In this document: positions 1 through 5,825 of the stretch, one piece after another
Position numbering within the stretch: the first letter of the stretch is position 1
How the letters are laid out: each line of letters begins with the position of its first letter
NCBI GenBank assembly: GCA_023411645.1
Contig: JAEYON010000064.1
Span: 1-10,117 of the forward strand
Origin: Bacillota bacterium
Lineage (GTDB): Bacteria > Bacillota > Clostridia > Acetivibrionales > DTU013
Length of the DNA stretch: 10,117 bases
Direction of reading: 5' to 3'
Translations under genes and position numbers: made by a program
Notes under the pieces: model-generated
Seen by the model: the letters and a program-made list of their open reading frames with translations, nothing else
The model's database searches: none
What the model was told of the DNA's origin: nothing

Positions 1-6
1 TATTAG

Positions 7-768
7 CTATTTCTCAGCTACAACAAGCATCTCGAAATCTTTTGTGGTAAGCTGATCTTCCCTTGAGAAGGCCCCTAATTTTGCACCGAATATATCTATT
101 TTTTTAAACCCCAGGGATTTTAAAAGCCAGTTTATCTCACTCGGCATATAATATCTTTCATTGCACTCAATCTGATGTTCAATTCCATCATCATCTGTAA
201 AGACTGTGACATTATAGTCCCTCATGGTCATCAAATCAAAACCTTTGCTTTTGTAATGTGCACCTTCCTCATTCATATCTGCATCATGAAAATCATCAAT
301 GGAATTAAAAAGAGGAAATAAGCCATTAAGAGTGGTAAATATGAATTTTGCGGAATTCTTTAATGATTTAGTGGCATTTTTCAATATCTCAAAATTCATC
401 TCATCGGTTTCCATCAAAGAGAATCCGCCTTCACAAAGCATAATCGCTACATCAAACTGGTTTTCAAAGGGTAGGTTTCTGGCATCATGCTTTAAAAACT
501 CAATCTTTAAGTTCCTCTTTTCGGCTTTTTCTCTGGCCTTTTTTAACTGAGATTCAGATAAATCAATTCCTGTGACCGAATAACCTCTTTCTGTAAGTTC
601 TATGGCATGCCTGCCGGTTCCGCAGCCAATGTCAATAATCCTTAAAGTTTTATCTTTATTAAGCTCTTTCTCAATAAAGTCACATTCACCTGTAGTTCCG
701 TGAGCAAAAGGCTCTTTATCATACTGCTCTCCATAATTCTCAAATAATTTTTCATACCACGGTTTCAT
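7..768 (-). CDS. Class I SAM-dependent methyltransferase, substrate unknown
   Basis: This 253-residue cytosolic protein has the Rossmann-type methyltransferase fold signature. Motif I is IDIGCGTGRH at about residues 45-54 (S-adenosylmethionine binding). The acidic end of the second strand is GIDLS at 67-71, with D69 expected to hold the ribose. A HDARNLPF stretch at 94-101 is the adenine-side motif. The best family match is the small-molecule Methyltransf_25/11 type; nothing seen specifies the acceptor. The start is an ATG with GGAGG 10 bases upstream (779-783) and a closer AGGAT. The gene is complete, ending in TAG at the left edge. It appears monocistronic, with a promoter candidate at 857-885. 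It is not closely similar to the second methyltransferase in this window beyond the shared fold. The fold is certain; the function is not. Confidence 0.9.
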   Translation of the reverse strand: MKPWYEKLFENYGEQYDKEPFAHGTTGECDFIEKELNKDKTLRIIDIGCGTGRHAIELTERGYSVTGIDLSESQLKKAREKAEKRNLKIEFLKHDARNLPFENQFDVAIMLCEGGFSLMETDEMNFEILKNATKSLKNSAKFIFTTLNGLFPLFNSIDDFHDADMNEEGAHYKSKGFDLMTMRDYNVTVFTDDDGIEHQIECNERYYMPSEINWLLKSLGFKKIDIFGAKLGAFSREDQLTTKDFEMLVVAEK

Positions 769-856
769 TATCCTATAGCCTCCAGTTATTACATTTTTCT
801 TTTACCAAATATTATGCTCTCTTTATTGCCTGGTCCATCTTTGAAACTTACAAACC

Positions 857-885
857 ATTATAATTAATTTAAATGTTAATAACAA
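857..885 (-). promoter_or_regulatory. Candidate sigma-A promoter of the methyltransferase gene
   Basis: On the minus strand, TTGTTA (880-885) and a perfect TATAAT (857-862) are separated by 17 bases. The predicted 5' leader is about 80 nt. The -35 matches consensus at four of six positions. Confidence 0.55.
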
Positions 886-1073
886 CCACTTAATATGCCT
901 AGATCAGAGCAAACGCATGAATTTTATCTCTATCCAAAAATCCTTCTCGGAAATCTATAATCCATTGATGGCTGATTTTTCAATTAATGGGCGTTTATTT
1001 TTAAGAAATAGCAATTTTTTTATTAGTTACTCCAAAATAACTGCATTTCTAGTATGATTATGTTAATGGATTC

Positions 1074-1088
1074 ATGATTACTAATCAT
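1074..1088. repeat. 15-base perfect palindrome (operator-like)
   Basis: The sequence is ATGATTA, one central base, TAATCAT. It overlaps by two bases a -10-like hexamer on the minus strand, the placement typical of a repressor site. No intact gene follows it, so its role is unknown. Confidence 0.4.
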
Positions 1089-1151
1089 TATTGTGCCCAT
1101 TACATGCAAAAACAACCACTGACCTATACACACGTCTATTAAAATAGAAAG

Positions 1152-1189
1152 AAAAAGCCTCATTTACGGAAAACCCTATAAATGAGACT
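1152..1189 (-). terminator. Rho-independent terminator of the tRNA operon
   Basis: An 11-position stem (1156-1166 with 1179-1189) is followed on the minus strand by a T run. The single non-Watson-Crick position is a G-U wobble only when read on the minus strand, which supports that orientation. It lies about 8 bases after the CCA end of tRNA-Cys. Confidence 0.85.
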
Positions 1190-1196
1190 TGTTTTT

Positions 1197-1271
1197 TGGA
1201 GGCGCCACCCAGATTTGAACCGGGGAATGAGGGTTTTGCAGACCCTTGCCTTACCACTTGGCTATGGCGCC
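1197..1271 (-). tRNA. tRNA-Cys (GCA)
   Basis: A full cloverleaf is visible on the minus strand. The acceptor strand starts GGCGCCA, and the anticodon stem AGGGT/ACCCT encloses loop CTGCAAA with anticodon GCA. The T-loop contains GGTTCAAAT. The CCA end is encoded (1197-1199) after discriminator base U. It is the last gene of the five-tRNA operon and sits directly before the terminator. Confidence 0.97.
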
Positions 1272-1351
1272 ATGCCTTACAGACCAGAAACTGGATTCTC
1301 GAAGCCTTTTAATCGGCCTCTGCCCTCCAGTTCCCTTTACTGCACTATATT

Positions 1352-1426
1352 TGGAGCGGGATACGAGATTCGGACTCGCGACTTTCACCTTGGCAAGGTG
1401 ACACTCTACCACTGAGTTAATCCCGC
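1352..1426 (-). tRNA. tRNA-Gly (GCC)
   Basis: The acceptor arms GCGGGAT and ATCCCGC pair fully. The anticodon stem TCACC/GGTGA encloses TTGCCAA with anticodon GCC. CCA is encoded after discriminator U. An 80-base spacer separates it from tRNA-Cys downstream; I see no gene in that spacer. Confidence 0.97.
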
Positions 1427-1469
1427 ATATACTTATACAATGCAAGCTATATTGCTGATGAAAACGCCT

Positions 1470-1545
1470 TGGTGCCCAGAGCCGGAATTGAACCAGCGAC
1501 ACGTGGATTTTCAGTCCACTGCTCTACCAACTGAGCTATCTGGGC
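1470..1545 (-). tRNA. tRNA-Phe (GAA)
   Basis: The acceptor arms GCCCAGA and TCTGGGC pair fully. The anticodon stem GTGGA/TCCAC encloses CTGAAAA with anticodon GAA. CCA is encoded after discriminator A. Only three bases separate its 5' end from the encoded CCA of tRNA-Asp upstream, so the two must be cut from one precursor. Confidence 0.97.
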
Positions 1546-1548
1546 ATT

Positions 1549-1625
1549 TGGCGACCCGGAAGGGACTCGAACCCTCGACCTCTAGCGTGACAGGCTAGCG
1601 TTCTAACCAACTGAACTACCGGGCC
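1549..1625 (-). tRNA. tRNA-Asp (GTC)
   Basis: The acceptor arms GGCCCGG and CCGGGTC pair with one G-U. The anticodon stem CTAGC/GCTAG encloses CTGTCAC with anticodon GTC. Discriminator G, the tRNA-Asp identity base, precedes an encoded CCA. Confidence 0.97.
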
Positions 1626-1669
1626 ATATATTGAAGCGGTCATGATTTGTGAGAAATCAGATCCTAGAC

Positions 1670-1700
1670 TCCAACCTCTCACATCTCACTTCCAACCTCT
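1670..1700. repeat. One and a half copies of a 21-bp direct repeat between tRNA-Asp and tRNA-Val
   Basis: The 10-mer TCCAACCTCT occurs at 1670-1679 and again at 1691-1700, offset by 21 bases. The intervening CACATCTCACT completes the unit. On the transcribed strand it is purine-rich. It lies within the tRNA precursor spacer. Confidence 0.6.
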
Positions 1701-1704
1701 ATCT

Positions 1705-1780
1705 TGGTGGGCACTATAGGGCTCGAACCTATGACCCCCTGCTTGTAAGGCAGGTGCTCCCCCAGCTGAGCTAAGCGCCC
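1705..1780 (-). tRNA. tRNA-Val (TAC)
   Basis: The acceptor arms GGGCGCT and AGTGCCC pair with one G-U. The anticodon stem CCTGC/GCAGG encloses CTTACAA with anticodon TAC. CCA is encoded after discriminator A. It is the first gene of the operon, close behind the promoter. Confidence 0.97.
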
Positions 1781-1810
1781 TCGTATCTCTCGCGTCGAGC
1801 GACAATACAT

Positions 1811-1839
1811 AGTATACAAAAATAACATTTCAAAGTCAA
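1811..1839 (-). promoter_or_regulatory. Promoter of the Val-Asp-Phe-Gly-Cys tRNA operon
   Basis: On the minus strand, TTGACT (1834-1839) and TATACT (1811-1816) are separated by exactly 17 bases. Each hexamer has one departure from consensus. The predicted start is about 25 bases before tRNA-Val and is followed by a GC-rich stretch, as is common at stable-RNA promoters. Confidence 0.85.
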
Positions 1840-1925
1840 TAACAAAATTCATTTTTTATCAAGATAATTGTGCCAAAGAATTTTCCGGGTCTTATCCAGA
1901 TCAATTGCAAAGCCGCGTAATTAGC

Positions 1926-2807
1926 CTATTTTATGGGCTCAGCCAATGATCGAAGCTCATTCTCGGAGAAATTATACTTCTTGTTGCAAAAATGGCACAC
2001 CAATTCCGCTCCATGCTGCTCGTCAGCTATCTCGAGAATCTCCTTGGCTCCAAGGCTGATCAGATTTCGCTCCATTCGACTCCTGCTGCAGTTGCATTGA
2101 TACCTGCATGGAAGCCTGTCATTAATCTCAAGTCCTTTCTCCCCAAGCAGTCTCTCCAATATCTGTGACGGCCCAAGACCGTCCGTCAGCATCGTTGTAA
2201 TAGAGTCAGCAAAAAACACCTTGTCCTCCAAATATTCCGCAAGCTCCTGCTCCGCTCCGGGCATCAGCTGAATTAGATATCCGCCTGCAGTCACAATGTT
2301 CTCATCTGGATCCACCATTACGCCTAGCGATATAACCGTCGGAATCTGTTCGGAGGTCGCGAAATAATATGCAATATCCTCGCCGATCTCTCCCGATACC
2401 AGGTTCACATAGCCCACATATGGTTCCTTAAGTCCCAGATCTTTTATGACATTCATATATCCATTCTTGCCAACCGCCTGTCCCACGTCAAACTTACCAA
2501 CCGAATTAAGCGGTAGATACACCTGAGGATTGTAAACATAGCCTCGTATATTAGAATAGGCATCTGCAACTACGATGATTCCCCCCAGCGGTCCGTCACC
2601 TTTGATATGTATAGTCAATACGTCCTGTTCGTTCTTCATCATCCTTGACATCATTGCAGCGGCTGTCAGTGTTCTGCCGAGCGCTGCAGAGGCCACCCCC
2701 GAGGTTTCGTGCATTTCATGAGCCTGCTGCACCAACTCTGTCGTAACGGCCGCAAAGGCGCGTATAGACCCTCCTGCCGCAGTTGCTCTGATAATATGAT
2801 CTTCCAT
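1926..2807 (-). CDS. hslO: Hsp33 redox-regulated molecular chaperone
   Basis: The product is a 293-residue cytosolic holdase chaperone. In this family it is activated when oxidation releases zinc from four cysteines and the C-terminal domain unfolds. The N-terminal core carries family sequence such as RATAAGGSIRAFAA near the start and TAGGYLIQLMPGA at about 173-185. The C-terminal zinc domain has CNC (C238, C240) and CHFC (C271, C274), so all four ligands are present; an additional C234 lies just before. Length is normal for Hsp33. The ATG start has AGGAG five bases upstream (2813-2817). It lies 97 bases behind the cold-shock gene but beyond that gene's terminator, so it depends on read-through or a promoter I could not locate. 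No clear terminator separates it from the tRNA operon. Confidence 0.96.
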   Translation of the reverse strand: MEDHIIRATAAGGSIRAFAAVTTELVQQAHEMHETSGVASAALGRTLTAAAMMSRMMKNEQDVLTIHIKGDGPLGGIIVVADAYSNIRGYVYNPQVYLPLNSVGKFDVGQAVGKNGYMNVIKDLGLKEPYVGYVNLVSGEIGEDIAYYFATSEQIPTVISLGVMVDPDENIVTAGGYLIQLMPGAEQELAEYLEDKVFFADSITTMLTDGLGPSQILERLLGEKGLEINDRLPCRYQCNCSRSRMERNLISLGAKEILEIADEQHGAELVCHFCNKKYNFSENELRSLAEPIK

Positions 2808-2830
2808 ACGTTCTCCTTCATCCAGTAAAC

Positions 2831-2859
2831 AAAAACCCCGATATTATAATATCGAGGTT
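2831..2859 (-). terminator. Rho-independent terminator of the cold-shock gene
   Basis: A stem of about 10-12 bp (2834-2845 with 2848-2859) is followed on the minus strand by TTTTTG. The one mismatch on the plus strand becomes a G-U wobble on the minus strand, supporting this direction. Confidence 0.85.
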
Positions 2860-2904
2860 CCTGTATGCTGACTAGCTTTATGTTAAAGTTATAAAAAACT
2901 TTAA

Positions 2905-3108
2905 TTACATAGCTCTTGAGACATTTGCAGCCTGAGGTCCCTTAGCACCCTCAACAACATCAAACTCTACTTCAGCGCCTTCTTCGAGGGTCTTGAACCC
3001 ATCCATGGTAATTGCTGAAAAATGAACGAAAACATCATTTCCGTTGTCTCTTTCAATGAAACCAAAACCCTTCTCAGCATTGAACCACTTTACTCTTCCT
3101 CTTTCCAT
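2905..3108 (-). CDS. csp: Cold-shock domain protein (CspA family RNA chaperone)
   Basis: The 67-residue protein is a single cold-shock domain that binds single-stranded RNA and DNA. The RNP1 motif KGFGFI is at 13-18 and RNP2 VFVHF at 26-30, with the usual KWFN at 7-10. Length is typical. The ATG start has a perfect GGAGG nine bases upstream (3118-3122). A consensus promoter lies at 3178-3206 and a terminator at 2831-2859, so it is a single-gene unit. Its 5' leader of about 65 nt begins with a strong hairpin (3136-3170), consistent with post-transcriptional control, which is well known for this family. Which csp paralogue it is cannot be decided here. Confidence 0.96.
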   Translation of the reverse strand: MERGRVKWFNAEKGFGFIERDNGNDVFVHFSAITMDGFKTLEEGAEVEFDVVEGAKGPQAANVSRAM

Positions 3109-3135
3109 TACGTAAAACCTCCATAAATTAACTTG

Positions 3136-3170
3136 GGTTTGGCAGCATCATGTGCTCTTTTTGCCAAACC
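3136..3170 (-). promoter_or_regulatory. Hairpin at the 5' end of the csp mRNA leader
   Basis: A perfect 9-bp stem, GGTTTGGCA (3162-3170) with TGCCAAACC (3136-3144), encloses a 17-nt loop. A 3-bp inner helix GCA/TGC within the loop stacks next to the outer stem on one side. No U run follows, so it is not an intrinsic terminator. It begins at about the predicted transcription start and ends 13 bases before GGAGG. Confidence 0.65.
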
Positions 3171-3177
3171 TTAATAA

Positions 3178-3206
3178 GTTTAACACATTCTTTCATAGCT
3201 TGTCAA
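3178..3206 (-). promoter_or_regulatory. Promoter of the cold-shock gene
   Basis: On the minus strand, a perfect TTGACA (3201-3206) is followed after 17 bases by TTAAAC (3178-3183). The predicted start is near 3171, right at the base of the leader hairpin. Confidence 0.75.
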
Positions 3207-3211
3207 TGATT

Positions 3212-3227
3212 CAGATTACATAATCTG
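3212..3227. repeat. 16-bp perfect palindrome upstream of the csp -35
   Basis: CAGATTA, two central bases, TAATCTG. It ends five bases upstream of the -35 element of the csp promoter, where an activator or repressor dimer could sit. No regulator can be assigned. Confidence 0.45.
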
Positions 3228-3319
3228 TTCAATAACAATTCATAAAAGTTTACCATAAACATATTGTACCATTATATTACCACCGTTTTTGAAAACTATT
3301 CAAAAATTATAATGTAATA

Positions 3320-4069
3320 TTATCCTGCCTTTTTACATACGAAGAACAACCTATCACTTTTCTTCGATGGCCGTATATATTTAAATGCCCCGTATACGGA
3401 ACAAACCTTAAGATTCGCCAATTCAAGCATATCAGATAGTTCCGGGATTTCGTAACACCTCTCGTAATGGACTTCATCAAACCTTCTGTAGCATTCTCCC
3501 TGCAAGAAAAAAAATGACAGATCGAATGTGCACAATTTTTTTGACTTATCATAGTTGTTTTGCCAAATATATGATACTTCACGATCCGTCTCGCAAAATA
3601 CATTTGTCGACAAAATATTCTCAAATTTATATGGGGAGTTTATGTCAAATATAAATACTCCCGACGGGTTGAGATAATTGTTTACAAGCTTAAAAAGACG
3701 CTTTAAATCCCTCTTGTATGTCACATAATTTACACTGTCCATAAGGCAGGTTATGGCATCCACTGTGCCGTACAACTCAAAAGAGGTCATATCCTGATTC
3801 AACCAGAGAATGTCAGCACCGGCTTCCAGCGCCTTTTGCTTCGCGCAGCCCAGCATCTCAACAGACTGATCTATCCCAATCATCTCATATCCGCGCCTTG
3901 TCATCTCAAGGCAAAAGCTGCCCGTACCACACCCCAAATCTGCGATCAGCTTCGGTTTCGCTCCGTTTCGTTCAAACAACTGAGTGATGTAGTCCGCCCA
4001 TTGTGAATAGTCCACATCCCACATCAGCTTGTCATACAAGAATGCAAAATCTTTATAGATGGCAATCAC
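3320..4069 (-). CDS. YqeM-like class I SAM-dependent methyltransferase
   Basis: This cytosolic protein of about 249 residues begins with a segment resembling YqeM-type proteins (IYKDFAFLYDKLM, then DVDYSQW), followed by motif I DLGCGTG at 44-50. Motif II is GIDQS at 65-69 with acidic D67, and an NQDM adenine-side motif lies at 91-94. The acceptor substrate of this family is not established. The start is a GTG (4067-4069): an in-frame stop lies just upstream and the nearby ATG at 4078-4080 is out of frame. The ribosome binding site is only a weak GGTGG. The gene lies about 95 bases after the spore protein gene with no clear terminator between them, so they may share a transcript. The fold is certain; the YqeM assignment is probable. 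Confidence 0.88.
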   Translation of the reverse strand: MIAIYKDFAFLYDKLMWDVDYSQWADYITQLFERNGAKPKLIADLGCGTGSFCLEMTRRGYEMIGIDQSVEMLGCAKQKALEAGADILWLNQDMTSFELYGTVDAITCLMDSVNYVTYKRDLKRLFKLVNNYLNPSGVFIFDINSPYKFENILSTNVFCETDREVSYIWQNNYDKSKKLCTFDLSFFFLQGECYRRFDEVHYERCYEIPELSDMLELANLKVCSVYGAFKYIRPSKKSDRLFFVCKKAG

Positions 4070-4164
4070 CTCACCACCATTTTACCACAAATAGACCAAC
4101 GCTCGGAATCAAAACCTGAATTAACATCAATGGTACTTGAATAATAGCTTAGCCTGTTTTCCTG

Positions 4165-4332
4165 TCAGCCTTCCACTCCTTCTTTTATGGATTTCTTCCT
4201 CTTGGAAACAAGGCCGCCAATCTTACCCGTCTCTTTTGCCGACAGGCTTTTCCAGCCAAATTTGAGAACCTTCTCGGCAAGACCAAGCTCACTTGCTATT
4301 TCAAATTTCAACAGTTCTTGATTTTTTTTCAT
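4165..4332 (-). CDS. Small acid-soluble spore protein, alpha/beta type
   Basis: This 55-residue protein matches the alpha/beta SASP family, which coats and protects DNA in dormant spores and is degraded by the GPR protease at germination. The first family signature is KFEIASELGL at 9-18, which contains the GPR-type cleavage motif EIASE. The second is KETGKIGGLVSKRK at 33-46, close to the classical G-x-V-G-G pattern with I for V. It is slightly shorter than the usual 60-70 residues because the N-terminal leader is short. The ATG start is preceded by AGAGGTG and GGAG. It lies about 100 bases behind the S41 protease gene, with a forespore-type promoter candidate in the gap. Expression late in the forespore is inferred from the family. 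Confidence 0.88.
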   Translation of the reverse strand: MKKNQELLKFEIASELGLAEKVLKFGWKSLSAKETGKIGGLVSKRKKSIKEGVEG

Positions 4333-4368
4333 CTCCACACCTCTCTATCCGTTTTAACTCTATATAGG

Positions 4369-4398
4369 TATTTTGTGGAGAATTCACGCTTTTATACC
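4369..4398 (-). promoter_or_regulatory. Candidate forespore (sigma-G/F-like) promoter of the spore protein gene
   Basis: On the minus strand, GGTATA (4393-4398) and CAAAATA (4369-4375) are separated by 17 bases. CAAAATA matches the B. subtilis sigma-G -10 consensus CATACTA at five of seven positions. The -35 is a weaker fit to TGAATA. Spacing to the ATG gives a leader of about 30 nt. Confidence 0.35.
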
Positions 4399-4435
4399 CC
4401 GTTATTCATTAAAGTATAACTTCCGTTAAATTTAC

Positions 4436-5665
4436 TCACTTCTGTTTTACATTTTGTCTTACAGCTTCTATCGCAGATTGAAGCTGGATATCACTTGCTC
4501 GAGGTATTTGCGAAGCCGGAAGGCTCCTGTAGTCATTCATCACATCCACTTCAATATCTGGAGAAATCCCGGTTCCGTGAATACACACGTCTGATGGGGT
4601 AAAGTATCTTGATATCGTCACCTTAATCCCCGAATTATCCTCCAGAATCTTCAGTTCCTGTACAAGCCCTTTCCCAAATGTCTTTGTACCCACCAAAGTA
4701 CCCCTGCCATGGTCCTTTACAGCTCCCGCAAGTATCTCCGAAGCGCTGGCACTGTTTCCGTTGATCAGAATGGCCAACGGCAGATCAACATGTGCTTTGT
4801 CAGATTTTTTGTATTCTCTTTTACCTTCCCGGTTCTCCGTATAAACGATGGTTCCCTCAGGAAGCAAAGTATCAGCTATTTCTACCACCTGTTCATACGA
4901 ACCGCCCGGATTATCCCTCAGGTCGATAATCAGCCCACGAATGTCATTTTGGAGCAGCTTATTCAAATGGATTTTAAAATAATCTGCGATCTCATTGTCA
5001 AACATCACGAGCCTGATATAACCGATATTTCCCTCAAGGATTTCACTTTTGATATTCGATGTTTTGATCCGCCTTCTGGTGATTTCAAACTGCTTATATA
5101 TATCCTCATCCGGACGGTATACCGTTATCTTAACCTTGGTATTCTCTTTTCCCTTAATCATACTAATAACCATATTTTCATCACTTATTGCGGTCACATC
5201 AGTGTCGCCTACCTTGACAATTTTGTCACCTTTCTTCATACCAGCTTCTGCCGCAGGAGAATCCTCCCCAGGCTCAATCACTGTCAATAGACCTTTCTCA
5301 TCTACATTAACCGTAACGCCAATGCCCACGTAGCTTCCTTCGGATTTTTCCAGAAAGGTCTTCATACGGTCCTCGTTAAAGTAAACCGTATATGGGTCAT
5401 TTAGCGCTTCAGCAAGACCTGCAACCGCACCTTCGATCAACTGATTTTCATCTACTTCCAGGTAGTAATCCTTTTTTAGAATATTTCTAACCTGATTGAA
5501 CTTTTTAATATTTTCATAGCTGACCTCATCCGCATCAAAGCTGATGACGTATCTGTTCTTAATGGAATTAAATGAGTTCAATGCCATGACTGTTAAACAA
5601 GCTGTAATAACTATTGCCAGCACAACACTTGCAGCCAATTGCCTGATTGAGAACTTTTTATCCAT
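4436..5665 (-). CDS. ctpA: S41 family C-terminal processing protease with PDZ domain (CtpA/CtpB type)
   Basis: This 409-residue serine protease is anchored by an N-terminal membrane segment (about 11-31) and acts outside the membrane. The helical N-terminal region ends near 108. A PDZ domain follows at about 110-185, with YVGIGV and GMKKGDKIVKV. The catalytic domain contains IDLRDNPGG at about 247-255 and NSASASE, with nucleophile S307. K332 lies in TFGKG 25 residues on, and Q336 completes the triad, matching the Ser/Lys/Gln spacing of Prc and CtpB. The ATG start has AAGGAG eight bases upstream. In B. subtilis ctpB is also next to ftsEX and its product cleaves a sporulation checkpoint protein; a similar role here is inference. 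It is separated from the M23 gene by a terminator-like hairpin and has its own promoter candidate. Confidence 0.95.
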   Translation of the reverse strand: MDKKFSIRQLAASVVLAIVITACLTVMALNSFNSIKNRYVISFDADEVSYENIKKFNQVRNILKKDYYLEVDENQLIEGAVAGLAEALNDPYTVYFNEDRMKTFLEKSEGSYVGIGVTVNVDEKGLLTVIEPGEDSPAAEAGMKKGDKIVKVGDTDVTAISDENMVISMIKGKENTKVKITVYRPDEDIYKQFEITRRRIKTSNIKSEILEGNIGYIRLVMFDNEIADYFKIHLNKLLQNDIRGLIIDLRDNPGGSYEQVVEIADTLLPEGTIVYTENREGKREYKKSDKAHVDLPLAILINGNSASASEILAGAVKDHGRGTLVGTKTFGKGLVQELKILEDNSGIKVTISRYFTPSDVCIHGTGISPDIEVDVMNDYRSLPASQIPRASDIQLQSAIEAVRQNVKQK

Positions 5666-5693
5666 TTTGCACGCTCCTTGGAAGCTTCAATTC

Positions 5694-5721
5694 AATATAT
5701 CTTATGCTCCTCAAATAACAA
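5694..5721 (-). promoter_or_regulatory. Candidate promoter of the S41 protease gene
   Basis: On the minus strand, TTGTTA (5716-5721) and TATATT (5694-5699) are 16 bases apart. The -35 overlaps the T-rich tail of the upstream terminator. The match is moderate. Confidence 0.4.
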
Positions 5722-5747
5722 ATAAACCCGGATTTTTACACCGGGTC
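5713..5747 (-). terminator. Terminator after the ftsE-ftsX-M23 cluster
   Basis: A 7-bp GC-rich stem (5725-5731 with 5741-5747, ACCCGG/CCGGGT core plus one G-U on the minus strand) has a 9-nt loop. It is followed on the minus strand by the T-rich tract TTATTTGTTATTTG. Confidence 0.7.
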
Positions 5748-5825
5748 TGTTCTGTATAACTAATTCAATATGTAATTTCTGGTGTATTATCTCTATGATC
5801 CAATAATACCTTATATTACCGCTTA

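Larger units (their letters stand above)
769..1155. other. A+T-rich stretch without an intact gene
   Basis: No open frame with a credible start and ribosome binding site is seen on either strand. The right part holds a second promoter-like arrangement on the minus strand: TTGTTT, 17 bases, AATAAT (1087-1092). Its -10 overlaps a perfect 15-base palindrome at 1074-1088. Between this and the methyltransferase promoter, one minus-strand frame (about 950-1020) reads as protein-like residues (LLFLKNKRPLIEKSAINGL) but is broken by stops. It may be a decayed gene fragment; I could not identify it. Confidence 0.4.

Noticed and set aside
950..1020. Decayed coding fragment on the minus strand
   Set aside because: About twenty protein-like codons without a start, bounded by stops and not matched to any family I recognise. 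Too short to call a pseudogene.
1182..1502. Open frames of about 80 codons on both strands over the tRNA region
   Set aside because: They lie across tRNA-Cys, tRNA-Gly and tRNA-Phe. This is the usual spurious translation of tRNA genes.
2841..2852. TATAAT-like -10 for hslO inside the csp terminator
   Set aside because: The hexamer is part of the terminator stem and no -35 element lies at a suitable distance.
3307..3624. 105-codon minus-strand frame
   Set aside because: It overlaps the methyltransferase gene in another frame and has no family features.
4709..5290. 193-codon plus-strand frame
   Set aside because: It is antisense to the S41 protease, whose motifs are intact, and has no ribosome binding site or recognisable domain.
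5784..5809. 7-bp inverted repeat just after the M23 gene
   Set aside because: GTATTAT/ATAATAC is A+T-only apart from the ends, has a 12-nt loop and no U run. The GC-rich hairpin at 5725-5747 is the better terminator.
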